Positions 45,123 through 54,437 of a stretch of 64,000 nucleotides of DNA are shown here, one piece after another. Origin of the DNA: an uncultured Tenacibaculum sp. GTDB lineage: Bacteria; Bacteroidota; Bacteroidia; Flavobacteriales; Flavobacteriaceae. The translations under genes and the position numbers were made by a program. Below the pieces are notes generated by a model. The model did no database searches, was not told the origin of the DNA, and was given only the letters and a program-made list of their open reading frames with translations. The DNA lies in the NCBI GenBank assembly GCA_947497895.1, contig CANMIL010000013.1, forward strand, positions 1-64,000, in the 5' to 3' direction. Numbering within the stretch: position 1 is the stretch's first letter; every line of letters begins with the position of its first letter.

Positions 45123-46380
45123 CATATTTGCTGGAATAGATTGGATAACTGTATTCCTTTACGTTTTACTAGTAATTTTTGGCTGGGTAAATATTTATGC
45201 TGCCTCTTCTAATGAGAGCAGTCGTGAAATGTTTGACTTCTCAACACGGTATGGAAAACAACTAATTTGGATCGGATTAAGTATTCCAATTATCATCTTT
45301 GTACTATTTTTCAACTCCAAATTTTATGAGAAGTTTTCAAGTATTTTATATCTTCTTTCCTTAGTTCTATTAGCAGGAGTGCTTGTTTTAGGTAAAAAGA
45401 TCAATGGAGCGACTTCATGGTATAGTTTCGGAGGTGTAGGTTTACAGCCTTCTGAGTTTGCCAAAGCTTTTACAGCCTTAGCACTGGCAAAATTAATGAG
45501 TGATAGACAGTACAATTTAGACCTTTTAAAAAATCAAATAAAAGCATTTGTTATTATCTTTTCACCTGCTTTTCTAATCGCTTTGCAACCAGATATGGGG
45601 TCAGTACTAATATACTTTTCCTTTTTCTTTGTTCTAAATCGTGAAGGATTAACCCTTGCTTATTTTGTTTTAGGAGCCCTATCAATACTGTTGTTTTTAT
45701 TAACGATTTCTTTCGGCATCGCATGGATATTAGCTATTTCTTTAACAATTATATCTGTTTATGTTGCTTATGCCGCTTACCGAAATAAAAGATTCTTACG
45801 TTTTAACCTGTTAAGAATAATTAGTACCTATGTTATAACAAGTATTTTTATTGTTGGCATTGGATACACCTATAATAATATACTCGAACAACATCAAAAA
45901 GACCGTTTTGATATCTTATTAGGTAAAATTAAAGATAACCGAGGTATTGGTTACAACACATATCAGGCGCAACTAACTATTAGCTCCGGAGGTTTTAGTG
46001 GTAAAGGTTTTTTAAAGGGAGATAGAACTCAAGGTAATTTTGTTCCAGAACAGGATACTGACTATATTTTTAGTACTGTAAGCGAAGAATGGGGATTTTT
46101 AGGAAGTTCTGCGGTAATAATCCTATTCACTCTGTTACTTTTCAGAATTATATATTTAGCCGAAACCCATACCAATAAGTTCGGAAGAATTTACGGTTAT
46201 GGAACAGCTTCCATTCTATTCTTTCATGTCATAGTAAATATTGGAATGGTAATCGGGATTTTACCCACTATCGGAATACCTCTTCCCTTTTTCAGCTATG
46301 GAGGATCCTCTTTGTGGGGTTTTACCTTACTTCTATTCATTTTTATTAGACTGGACGCCCATAAATCTTACGATTGGTAG
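45103..46380 (+). CDS. rodA: Rod shape-determining protein RodA (SEDS glycosyltransferase)
   Basis: 425 residues, about ten membrane helices, SEDS family peptidoglycan polymerase that works with PBP2. Motifs: SYGGSSLWGFTLL near the C-terminus and the conserved Asp in QPDMGSVLIY. The start is TTG at 45103, overlapping the end of mrdA by 20 bp, so the two are translationally coupled. Last gene of the operon, convergent with the kinase gene at 46432. Confidence 0.95.
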   Translation: MRQERNNIFAGIDWITVFLYVLLVIFGWVNIYAASSNESSREMFDFSTRYGKQLIWIGLSIPIIIFVLFFNSKFYEKFSSILYLLSLVLLAGVLVLGKKINGATSWYSFGGVGLQPSEFAKAFTALALAKLMSDRQYNLDLLKNQIKAFVIIFSPAFLIALQPDMGSVLIYFSFFFVLNREGLTLAYFVLGALSILLFLLTISFGIAWILAISLTIISVYVAYAAYRNKRFLRFNLLRIISTYVITSIFIVGIGYTYNNILEQHQKDRFDILLGKIKDNRGIGYNTYQAQLTISSGGFSGKGFLKGDRTQGNFVPEQDTDYIFSTVSEEWGFLGSSAVIILFTLLLFRIIYLAETHTNKFGRIYGYGTASILFFHVIVNIGMVIGILPTIGIPLPFFSYGGSSLWGFTLLLFIFIRLDAHKSYDW

Positions 46381-46431
46381 TTTATTAAAGCAGTAACTAT
46401 TTCGCCAGCATCAATAATATCTAGATTATAA

Positions 46432-47727
46432 TTAGTCCTTTCTAATTGTAAAATAAAATGTTGTTCCCTCTCCCAACTTGCTCTCCAACCATACTTCCCC
46501 GCCGTTTCTTTCAATAATTTTTCTTACCAGAGCTAATCCTATACCTATCGAGTCAATATGGGATTTCAACTCTAACTTCTGAAAAAGCTGAAATATTTTA
46601 CGATGATACTTCTTCTCTATTCCTGGTCCATTATCCCTAACAGAAAACACATAACAATCTATTTCGTCCACTACGCTAAGTTCTATAAACACTTTATCTT
46701 TATCATTATGCTTTATGGCATTTTGTATCAAGTTTTGAAATACCTGCAATAATTGGGATTCATTAAAATAAAGACTCGGAAAATCCCCTCTCATTGTTAT
46801 CTCACAATACTCAGAACTATTTACCATAATAACCCTCTTAACCAGAGAATCAGCATCTATCTCTTTAACATCCTTTTCTTTTTCTAAGTGCAATGAATAA
46901 TTCAAAATCCCATTGATCAACATATCCATTTGAAGCACCTGTTCTTTAATTATAAAAAGATCTTCATAAATCTCAGCTCTTTCACCATGTAAATTATCCT
47001 TTACATTTTCTGTAGAAGTCAACCACTCGGCCAAATTTAAAATATTACGAAGAGGTCTCTTAAGATCATTTGAAACTATAAACGCAAAATCTTCTAAGTC
47101 TTTATTACTCTCATAAAGCTCTTTTGCTCTTTCTTCTAAATCTCTAGAACGCTGTTTAACTTTATCACCTAACTGAGCATTCATATTTTCAAGTCTTTTC
47201 CTATGACGTAACGTTCCATTAAGGATAATAAATGAATACGTAAAAATGGCTATTGTAGAACCCAAAATAGCAACTTCAATAGTTGGATCCAAGGTATTTG
47301 TTCTCACCCTGTAAGTCATATGTAACAATTGAAATGTACTATAGCATAACAATAAAAAATTATTATTAATTGTAAGTATACCTCCAAACATTACTATATA
47401 TGTACCCAGTATACAATCTATTGCAAAATCATTATCAGCCAGCGTATAAGTTAAGTAGTACTGAAATGAAAAAAAAACCAAAAATATATATAGCCCATAA
47501 TGTGCTAATATATTTTCACGCTTCAGTAATGGAAGTGATCCTACAACTAAAAAAAAAACGGCAAAAATCCCCTTAGAATAAGGTAAAATAAATATACTTG
47601 GATTCAAGTATTCTATTAACCAGATGTATAAATACAGCGTTGGGGAAATCAATCGAAGTACGAAACTATTGTTTTTAATCTCAAACGGCTCCAATCTACC
47701 TAATCGCCGAAAAAAACTCTTACCCAT
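46432..47727 (-). CDS. Histidine-kinase-like protein lacking the phospho-acceptor His (copy 1)
   Basis: 431 residues: six hydrophobic helices (about 25-190), a coiled linker (about 185-210), a dimerisation helix DLEDFAFIVSNDLKRPLRN and a HATPase domain with intact N (FQNLIQNAIKHND), G1 (VRDNGPGIEKKYH) and G2 (GIGLALVRKII) boxes. In related kinases the motif is SHDLxxPLR; here the His is Asn220 (codon AAT, 47068-47070). So ATP binding looks intact but autophosphorylation at the usual residue is impossible. A tandem paralog lies 96 bp upstream with the same substitution. No receiver gene is near. Confidence 0.88.
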   Translation of the reverse strand: MGKSFFRRLGRLEPFEIKNNSFVLRLISPTLYLYIWLIEYLNPSIFILPYSKGIFAVFFLVVGSLPLLKRENILAHYGLYIFLVFFSFQYYLTYTLADNDFAIDCILGTYIVMFGGILTINNNFLLLCYSTFQLLHMTYRVRTNTLDPTIEVAILGSTIAIFTYSFIILNGTLRHRKRLENMNAQLGDKVKQRSRDLEERAKELYESNKDLEDFAFIVSNDLKRPLRNILNLAEWLTSTENVKDNLHGERAEIYEDLFIIKEQVLQMDMLINGILNYSLHLEKEKDVKEIDADSLVKRVIMVNSSEYCEITMRGDFPSLYFNESQLLQVFQNLIQNAIKHNDKDKVFIELSVVDEIDCYVFSVRDNGPGIEKKYHRKIFQLFQKLELKSHIDSIGIGLALVRKIIERNGGEVWLESKLGEGTTFYFTIRKD

Positions 47728-47823
47728 TAAGACAGGAATTTGTGTTTAACGACTAAAAGTTAGTGATTTAATTACAAAAAGAACAATCCTAATAGGTATA
47801 AAATAGAAATTAAGCCCTATAAT

Positions 47824-49119
47824 TTATTGCTTTTTGATTGTAAAAAAGAAGGTTGTTCCATTCCCCAAGTTACTCTTCAGCCAAACTTTACCACCATTTC
47901 TCTCGATGATTTTCTTCACCAGGGCCAAACCAATACCTATGGAATCAATATGCGCTTTTAACTCTAGTTTTTGAAAAAGCTTAAATATTTTATCATGATA
48001 TTTTTTTTCAATTCCGGGACCATTATCAGCAACAGAAAAAACATAATAATTATCTTCTTCTGTTACATTCAAATCAATAAATACTTGAGGTTTATCATTA
48101 TGCTTAATCGCATTTTGAATTAAATTTTGAAAAACTTGAAGTAATTGTGATTCATTAAAATACACTTCAGGAAATACGTTTTTCATTTGAATGTGGCAGT
48201 TCTCTGAACTATTTACCATAATAATCCTTCTAACAAGAGTAGAAAGGTCAACTTTCTCCAAATCTTTTTCTTTTTCAAGATGTAAGGAATAATTTAAAAT
48301 TCCATTAATCAGCATATCCATCTGAATAACCTGTTCCTGTATGATTAAAAGATCATGATAAATTTCGCCTTTCTCACCTTTTAAATTGTCTTCAATATTT
48401 TCTGAAGAAGTCAACCATTCGGATAAACTAAGGATATTTCGTAACGGACGTTTAAGATCATTTGATACCAAAAAAGCGAAATCTTCTAAATCTTTATTTC
48501 TATCATAAAGCTTTTTAGCACGTTTCATTAAATCTTGCGTACGTTCGCCTACTTTACGCTCTAAAACTGTATTCGAACTTTCTATCTTTCTGCGGTGTCT
48601 AGTAAAACCATTTATAATGATAAAGGAATAAGTAAACAGCGTTAATGCGGAACTTAAAACGGCATTCTCCGTAATTGCATCAAATCCTCCCATTCTAAGT
48701 CGATAAAATACATGAAGCAATTGAAAGGAACTAAAAATAATGAGTAATAAACTATTGTTGATTGCAAGAATACCTCCAAACAACAGTATATAGGCACCTA
48801 AAAGGCAATCTATAGAGAAATTATTCTCTGCAAGTGTATAAACTAGAAAATATTCAAAGGCAAAAAATGCTGTAAAAACGAATAATCCATAATAGCTAAG
48901 CAATTTTCTATTTCGAGTTAAAGGAAGTAATCCAAAGCTTAAGAACAAAAGAGCAAAACCTTCTTTTGCAAAGGGCAATACAACAATACTTGGATTCAAA
49001 TACTGAACCAATATCACATATACGTATAACGTTGGGGAAATTACACCAAGTAAAAAACTGTTATTTCTTATTTCAAACGTATTTAACCTCCCTATTCTCA
49101 AAAAAAAGCTCATATCCAT
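47824..49119 (-). CDS. Histidine-kinase-like protein lacking the phospho-acceptor His (copy 2)
   Basis: 431 residues, same length and architecture as its downstream paralog. Six hydrophobic helices, then LEDFAFLVSNDLKRPLRN with Asn220 (codon AAT, 48460-48462) in place of His, and intact HATPase boxes (FQNLIQNAIKHND, ADNGPGIEKKYH, GIGLALVKKII). The short sequences before the two start codons are also alike (ATTAAGAYAGRAATTTG on the plus strand at 47727-47745 and 49118-49136), so the duplication included the 5' leader. Divergent enough in the membrane part that they may sense different signals. Confidence 0.88.
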   Translation of the reverse strand: MDMSFFLRIGRLNTFEIRNNSFLLGVISPTLYVYVILVQYLNPSIVVLPFAKEGFALLFLSFGLLPLTRNRKLLSYYGLFVFTAFFAFEYFLVYTLAENNFSIDCLLGAYILLFGGILAINNSLLLIIFSSFQLLHVFYRLRMGGFDAITENAVLSSALTLFTYSFIIINGFTRHRRKIESSNTVLERKVGERTQDLMKRAKKLYDRNKDLEDFAFLVSNDLKRPLRNILSLSEWLTSSENIEDNLKGEKGEIYHDLLIIQEQVIQMDMLINGILNYSLHLEKEKDLEKVDLSTLVRRIIMVNSSENCHIQMKNVFPEVYFNESQLLQVFQNLIQNAIKHNDKPQVFIDLNVTEEDNYYVFSVADNGPGIEKKYHDKIFKLFQKLELKAHIDSIGIGLALVKKIIERNGGKVWLKSNLGNGTTFFFTIKKQ

Positions 49120-49295
49120 TAAGATAGAAATTTGCGTTTAAAGTTGAAAATTTATGAATTTCACGCAAATCTAATCTCCTTCCTTCCGTGAGATGCAAGT
49201 AATTACGGGTAAAACGTCTTATTAATAAGGTACTTGTTTTTATTTTTAGTTATTAGAAATTAGTAAAATATACCAATAAACAGTATATATAAAAG

Positions 49296-49325
49296 AAAAA
49301 GGTATCTCAATGAGATACCTTTTTA
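49296..49325. terminator. Terminator of rpsT
   Basis: Stem AAAAAGGTATCTCA / TGAGATACCTTTTT with 1-nt centre; T-rich on both strands, 23 bp after the rpsT stop. Confidence 0.85.
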
Positions 49326-49347
49326 ACTATTAACTAACCTTAAAACT

Positions 49348-49599
49348 TTATAAAGCTGCTACGTGTTTAGCCAATTTAGACTTTAAGTTAGCCGCTTTAT
49401 TTTTATGAATAATGTTGTTTTTAGCTAACTTATCTAGCATAGAAACAACTGACGAAAACATTCCTTCTGCTTCCTTCTTGTCTGTAGTAGCTCTTAACTT
49501 TCTAACAGCATTACGTGTAGTTTTATGCTGGTATTTGTTTCTTAAGCGCTTCGTTTCGTTACTTCTTATTCTCTTTAATGCTGACTTATGATTTGCCAT
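49348..49599 (-). CDS. rpsT: 30S ribosomal protein S20
   Basis: 83-residue basic helical protein starting MANHKSALKRIRSNETKRLR, the S20 signature; full length. It lies directly downstream of the two tRNA-Glu genes, 34 bp after the second, and has its own terminator, so it may be cotranscribed with the proximal tRNA. Confidence 0.97.
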   Translation of the reverse strand: MANHKSALKRIRSNETKRLRNKYQHKTTRNAVRKLRATTDKKEAEGMFSSVVSMLDKLAKNNIIHKNKAANLKSKLAKHVAAL

Positions 49600-49632
49600 T
49601 TTCTTAGACGTTAATTGTTTATAAAAAACTTG

Positions 49633-49704
49633 TAGTCCGTACGGGAATCGAACCCGTGTTACCAGGATGAAAACCTGGCGTCCTAACCCCTAGACGAACG
49701 GACC
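49633..49704 (-). tRNA. tRNA-Glu (anticodon TTC), copy 2
   Basis: 72-nt cloverleaf on the minus strand: acceptor GGTCCGT / ACGGACT, anticodon arm CCAGG-TTTTCAT-CCTGG giving TTC, and T loop TTCGATT. CCA is not encoded. Identical to the copy at 49834-49905. Confidence 0.97.
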
Positions 49705-49734
49705 ATTTTTTTCAATCTTGTTTGATTGAGGCTG

Positions 49735-49764
49735 CAAATATAAAACTTTTTTTATTACCTGCAA
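49735..49764 (-). promoter_or_regulatory. Promoter of tRNA-Glu copy 2
   Basis: Minus strand TTG (49762-49764) and TATATTTG (49735-49742), 19 bp apart. Confidence 0.7.
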
Positions 49765-49797
49765 TATAAATTCTAATTTTATCTTTTTGATAAAAAA

Positions 49798-49820
49798 AGC
49801 TCCGATAATGTATCCGAGCT
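49798..49820 (-). terminator. Terminator between the two tRNA-Glu genes
   Basis: Stem AGCTCGGATA / TATCGGAGCT-type with one mismatch, followed on the minus strand by seven T (49791-49797). It separates the two tRNA units. Confidence 0.75.
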
Positions 49821-49833
49821 ATTAAGAACTTTG

Positions 49834-49905
49834 TAGTCCGTACGGGAATCGAACCCGTGTTACCAGGATGAAAACCTGGCGTCCTAACCCCTAGACGAAC
49901 GGACC
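49834..49905 (-). tRNA. tRNA-Glu (anticodon TTC), copy 1
   Basis: 72-nt tRNA, same sequence as 49633-49704 including the anticodon loop TTTTCAT. Upstream in the direction of transcription, with its own promoter. Confidence 0.97.
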
Positions 49906-49935
49906 ATCACAACACTTATTTCGTGATTGCGGGTG

Positions 49936-49966
49936 CAAATATATGAACTATTTTAATTTACACCAA
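49936..49966 (-). promoter_or_regulatory. Promoter of tRNA-Glu copy 1
   Basis: Minus strand TTG (49964-49966) and TATATTTG (49936-49943), 20 bp apart; -7 box identical to that of copy 2. Confidence 0.7.
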
Positions 49967-49985
49967 AACTTTTTTAATTATTTTT

Positions 49986-51464
49986 TTAATAAGCTTTTGC
50001 GAACAACACTCTTCTCTGCGAAGGTTCTCCAGTCAAAACACACTTACCATCCTCATCCTTAGCGTCATTAGGTATACATCTAATAGTAGCCTTGGTTAAT
50101 TCTTTTATTTTATCTTCTGTTTCAATTGTACCATCCCAGTGAGCCGAAACAAAGCCTCCTTTGTTTTCTATTACATCTTTGAACTCTTCAAAAGAGTTTA
50201 CTTCCGTAATATGATCAGCCCTAAAATCTAATGCTTTTTTATAAAGACTCTCTTGAATCTCCTCTAACAAATCAGTAATATGATCCACTAACTGATCTTG
50301 CTGTACTGTTTGCTTCTCAAAAGTATCTCTTCTTGCTACTTCAGCTGTTCCATTTTCCAAATCACGATTACCAATTGCTACCCTTACAGGCACTCCCTTT
50401 AATTCGTATTCAGCAAACTTTGCTCCTGGCCTCATCGTATCTCTATCATCAAATTTCACCGAAATACCACGCGATTTAAACTCAGAAATCAAACCACTCA
50501 TTTTATCATAAATAGCATTCAATTGATCTTCTCCTTTATATATAGGTACAATAACTACCTGAATTGGAGCTAATTTTGGAGGTAAAACTAAACCTGCATC
50601 GTCAGAATGTGTCATTATTAAACCACCTATTAAACGAGTAGAAACTCCCCAAGATGTAGCCCATACATACTCTTGCTTCCCTTCTCGCGATGTATACTTT
50701 ACATCAAACGCCTTCGCGAAATTTTGTCCTAAGAAATGAGAAGTTCCCGCTTGTAATGCTTTCCCATCTTGCATTAATGCCTCAATTGTATACGTAGCAT
50801 CTGCCCCTGCAAAGCGTTCACTTTCCGATTTCGCTCCTCTTACTACTGGCATTGCCATAAACTCTTCAGCGAAGGTTGCATAAACCTCTTGCATTTGTTT
50901 TGCTTCAAACAAAGCTTCATCTTTAGTAGCATGTGCAGTATGTCCTTCCTGCCATAAAAACTCAGCAGTACGAAGAAACAATCGTGTTCTCATTTCCCAA
51001 CGAACAACATTTGCCCATTGATTTATTAACAAAGGTAAATCTCTATGAGACTGTATCCATCCTTTATAAGTATTCCATATTATAGCTTCAGAAGTAGGCC
51101 TTACCACTAACTCCTCCTCTAACTTAGCATCTGGATCAACTCTTAATTTCCCTTCTTTATCTGGATCACTTTGCAAACGATAGTGTGTTACCACGGCACA
51201 TTCTTTTGCGAAACCTTCGGCATTTTTTTCTTCCGCTTCGAATAAACTTTTGGGTACAAAAAGCGGGAAATAAGCATTTTGATGTCCTGTTTCTTTAAAC
51301 ATTCTATCTAATTCTGCTTGCATTTTTTCCCAAATTGCAAAACCATACGGTTTAATTACCATACATCCTCTAACAGCCGATGTTTCAGCCAAATCAGCCT
51401 TAACAATCAACTCATTATACCATTTAGAATAATCTTCTGCTCTTTTTGTTAAATGTTTACTCAT
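49986..51464 (-). CDS. proS: Proline--tRNA ligase (eukaryotic/archaeal-type, short form)
   Basis: 492 residues. I start at ATG 51464 (MSKHLTKRAEDYSKWY); a TTG two codons upstream is less likely. The short ProRS without the insertion editing domain, with motif 2 (WEMRTRLFLRTAEFLWQEGH), SWGVSTRLIGGLIMTHSDD and the C-terminal zinc-like domain ending KAY, is the type found in Bacteroidota. Charges tRNA-Pro in the cytoplasm. Confidence 0.96.
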   Translation of the reverse strand: MSKHLTKRAEDYSKWYNELIVKADLAETSAVRGCMVIKPYGFAIWEKMQAELDRMFKETGHQNAYFPLFVPKSLFEAEEKNAEGFAKECAVVTHYRLQSDPDKEGKLRVDPDAKLEEELVVRPTSEAIIWNTYKGWIQSHRDLPLLINQWANVVRWEMRTRLFLRTAEFLWQEGHTAHATKDEALFEAKQMQEVYATFAEEFMAMPVVRGAKSESERFAGADATYTIEALMQDGKALQAGTSHFLGQNFAKAFDVKYTSREGKQEYVWATSWGVSTRLIGGLIMTHSDDAGLVLPPKLAPIQVVIVPIYKGEDQLNAIYDKMSGLISEFKSRGISVKFDDRDTMRPGAKFAEYELKGVPVRVAIGNRDLENGTAEVARRDTFEKQTVQQDQLVDHITDLLEEIQESLYKKALDFRADHITEVNSFEEFKDVIENKGGFVSAHWDGTIETEDKIKELTKATIRCIPNDAKDEDGKCVLTGEPSQRRVLFAKAY

Positions 51465-51616
51465 ATTCAAAAGTTTGGCACAAAATTTGTTATTTTTTAT
51501 GCGTAAATTGTACCTGCAAAACTACATTAAAAAGGCAATTAGCCCAACAAAAAAGGTTTTTTTGCATAAAAAGGTAAGAGAAAAAACAAATCGTTCACAT
51601 TTAAATAAGTCCTGAC

Positions 51617-52828
51617 ATGATACTAAATTATACCAAAACCCGAATATTCTACCTAAACTTTATCTTATTGATTATCTCAGCATCATTTGTTTCTTGTGGT
51701 ACAACACAAACTGTAGCAAGCAATGATGGCATTTATAATGATGAACCTGCAGCTCCAATAGAAACTCCAGAAAGGAGAGTTATTGTAACTGACGATCAAG
51801 GATATCAAGATTATGAAGAGAATTATTTCACGAAAGAGGTTGAAAGAATTGGGTTATTAAATGGTACCGATATTTTTACAGATATCGAGAATTATGAGTC
51901 AGACACTTCAGACGAATTTGAACCAGAGGATAACATAGCTACAGAAGAGCCAGAAACTAGAATTAACTATAATTCTAACGCTCCTTGGGGTTATAACTCA
52001 AGTAACAGCGATGTTGTAATTAATATTAACACAAACCCTAACTGGGGATGGAACAACTGGGGCTACGATTGGGGCTGGGGTTGGAATAACTGGGGCTATA
52101 ATAATTGGCGCTACGGCTGGAACGATTGGGGTTGGAACAACTGGGGCTGGGGCTGGAACAACTGGGGTTGGAACCGCTGGGGCTGGGGCTGGAACAATTG
52201 GCGATGGAACAATCGTTGGTGGAGAGGACGCGGCTGGTACGGTAACAGATGGGGATGGAATAACGGTTATGCTTATAACAGACCTTATTATAGAAGAGGA
52301 TCTAATCCATACAGAACAGGGATTTCGAGAAGAAATTATAACTCATATAGAAATTACGATTCAAGAAGGGCGACAACGTCAAGAAGGGCTGCGACATCAA
52401 GACGTTCATCAAATGTATATAGAAATGGAAGAGGTACCAGTAGTCGTATTCGTAGAGCAGGATCTGATGGAAGAGTTAGAAATGGAAACCGCAGTTCATC
52501 TAGAGTAAGATCAAGATCGAGAGGAAGAACTGGAACTTACAACGGCAACCGCACTCCTTCAAGAAGTTCTAGAAGTTATAATAATAGCTCAAGAAGAAGT
52601 AGAAGTAGCAGTTATTCTCCAAGAAGTAGTTCTAGCAGATCATCAGGAAATTATTCTAGATCGAGAAGTAGTAGTTCTTCAAGAAGTAGCTATTCTCCTT
52701 CAAGATCAAGAAGTAGTTCTTCTAGCTACTCACCATCAAGAAGCAGTAGTTCTTCAAGAAGTTATTCTTCTGGCAGAAGCTCGTCTTCTAGAAGTAGTAG
52801 CTCAAGATCGGGAGGAAGAAGAAGATAA
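51617..52828 (+). CDS. Trp/Gly/Asn-repeat and Arg/Ser-rich lipoprotein
   Basis: 403 residues. Lipoprotein signal with lipobox SFVSC (Cys27), an acidic region (about 45-120), then about 75 residues of WGWNNWGW-type repeats (about 135-215) rich in Trp, Gly and Asn, then an Arg/Ser/Tyr-rich tail (about 215-403) with runs such as SSRSSSYSPSRS ending SGGRRR. No enzymatic domain. DNA over the repeats is much richer in G than the surroundings (TGGGGCTGG units). Probably an envelope or surface protein; the basic Ser/Arg tail could bind nucleic acid or polysaccharide, which is speculation. Confidence 0.82.
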   Translation: MILNYTKTRIFYLNFILLIISASFVSCGTTQTVASNDGIYNDEPAAPIETPERRVIVTDDQGYQDYEENYFTKEVERIGLLNGTDIFTDIENYESDTSDEFEPEDNIATEEPETRINYNSNAPWGYNSSNSDVVININTNPNWGWNNWGYDWGWGWNNWGYNNWRYGWNDWGWNNWGWGWNNWGWNRWGWGWNNWRWNNRWWRGRGWYGNRWGWNNGYAYNRPYYRRGSNPYRTGISRRNYNSYRNYDSRRATTSRRAATSRRSSNVYRNGRGTSSRIRRAGSDGRVRNGNRSSSRVRSRSRGRTGTYNGNRTPSRSSRSYNNSSRRSRSSSYSPRSSSSRSSGNYSRSRSSSSSRSSYSPSRSRSSSSSYSPSRSSSSSRSYSSGRSSSSRSSSSRSGGRRR

Positions 52829-52960
52829 AAACACACAAACCACAACTCATAAAAACAATTATTAACATAAGCATATAGTCTTATATTTGAAAGATTTATA
52901 ACTTATGCTTGGAAATGAACATGCCTATTTTAAAGTCATATTCAACCACAAAATATAACA

Positions 52961-54325
52961 ATGATGAAAAGATTATTATCAATAGGAGTGCTACTGTGCG
53001 CTTCACTAAGTTCATTTTCCCAATCGTTAAATTATAATGATTTAGGATTATTATTTTCTCAAGATGACAACTACGGAACTGCTCGATTTGAAGCCATGAG
53101 TGGAGCTTTCGGAGCTGTTGGAGGCGATGTATCGGCTTTTGGAATTAACCCTGCAGGTAGTGCAGTAGCAATATCTAGTAGTGCTTCGTTTACATTAAGT
53201 AATAAAAACACAGATTATGCTTCGTTGTATTATGGAAACTCTGGTAACTCCGTAAACGATTCATTTAATTTATCACAGGCTGGAGCTATTTTAACTTTTG
53301 ACACCAATTCTGATGATTGGGACAGAGTTGCCTTTACTGCTAACTACAGGATAAAAAGTGACTACAGTTCCTTTTACCGCGTTAGAGGAAATAGTGGTTT
53401 CTTATATCAAACTGAACACTTAGATGATACAGGAGATCCAAAAGTTCAATTTGATGGTTCAATTGAACAAGATTTTTCTGCCGAAAAACGAGGTCAATCT
53501 AGTGTAATGAACTTTGGTTTTTCTGCGGTCCATCAAAATAAATTATTCATTGGGGGATCGCTTAATTTCCATGACATTGATTTTAATCGTATTTCTCGTT
53601 TAAGAGAAGTGAATGATGACGTTAATGGGAATGTACTTGTTGCTGATAACCTAATTGATACTTCTATTCAAGGAAATGGTTTTTCTTTAAGCTTAGGGTT
53701 TATCTATAAATTCAACCAGAACTTAAGACTTGGATTAGCATATGAAACTCCAACTTGGTACAACGAAATAACAGAAGACTTCTTCGATGATTTAACTCAT
53801 GGAGCCGTTGATAATTTAGGTTTTGATAAAGTTACCGCAATTCCAATAGAAGAAGGAGCCATTTACAGATTTAGAACAAATAGCAGAATTACAGCTAGTG
53901 GAGCTTATATTTTTGGAAAACAAGGTTTAATTAGTTTTGACTATACGTACAAAGACTATCAAAATTTAAAATATAGAGAAAACGATACTTCTTTTATTGA
54001 TGCTAATGAAAACTTTGCTACCGATTACAGAGGAACTCACTCTTTAAATATTGGTACAGAATGGCGTTTTGATAGATTAAGTTTAAGAGGAGGTTACCAT
54101 TACTCTAAAAACCCAAATCTTTTAGCTGCCCTTGGAGGAAGCATAAATGACGATAATGTAAGAGGCTTCTCTGGAGGATTAGGTTATAACTTTGGTAATA
54201 TTAAAATTGACTTATCGTATAGTAAATTTGAAAATAGAGAATTCGAAACTTTATACAATTTAGGTGATATTATTCTTGATAACGATACTTCAAGAATCTC
54301 AGGAACTCTTACTATTAATTTATAA
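52961..54325 (+). CDS. OmpP1/FadL-family outer membrane transport protein
   Basis: 454 residues with a signal peptide (ending SSFSQ) and an alternating beta-barrel pattern; the N-terminal SGAFGAVGGDVSAFGINPAGSAV segment is the FadL/TodX/OmpP1 mark. Such proteins pass hydrophobic compounds across the outer membrane; the substrate is unknown. Ends with the palindromic terminator. Confidence 0.87.
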   Translation: MMKRLLSIGVLLCASLSSFSQSLNYNDLGLLFSQDDNYGTARFEAMSGAFGAVGGDVSAFGINPAGSAVAISSSASFTLSNKNTDYASLYYGNSGNSVNDSFNLSQAGAILTFDTNSDDWDRVAFTANYRIKSDYSSFYRVRGNSGFLYQTEHLDDTGDPKVQFDGSIEQDFSAEKRGQSSVMNFGFSAVHQNKLFIGGSLNFHDIDFNRISRLREVNDDVNGNVLVADNLIDTSIQGNGFSLSLGFIYKFNQNLRLGLAYETPTWYNEITEDFFDDLTHGAVDNLGFDKVTAIPIEEGAIYRFRTNSRITASGAYIFGKQGLISFDYTYKDYQNLKYRENDTSFIDANENFATDYRGTHSLNIGTEWRFDRLSLRGGYHYSKNPNLLAALGGSINDDNVRGFSGGLGYNFGNIKIDLSYSKFENREFETLYNLGDIILDNDTSRISGTLTINL

Positions 54326-54350
54326 AACAAGATAGATTAATCTAAAATAA

Positions 54351-54390
54351 GAACACAAAAAGGCTCGTAATTACGAGCCTTTTTGTGTTC
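54351..54390. terminator. 40-bp perfect palindrome, bidirectional terminator
   Basis: GAACACAAAAAGGCTCGTAA and its exact reverse complement adjoin without a loop gap, forming a 20+20 inverted repeat. The core AAAAAGGCTCGT / ACGAGCCTTTTT is a good intrinsic terminator for the porin gene. Confidence 0.88.
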
Positions 54391-54437
54391 TTATTTCTCA
54401 GTTTTTTACCGTAATTTTGCATTTCATTTAATTAGAT

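Noticed and set aside
52269..52508. Second plus-strand frame inside the repeat lipoprotein
   Set aside because: Low-complexity shadow (EEDL, EQ-rich) created by the Arg/Ser codons in the true frame; no start signal.
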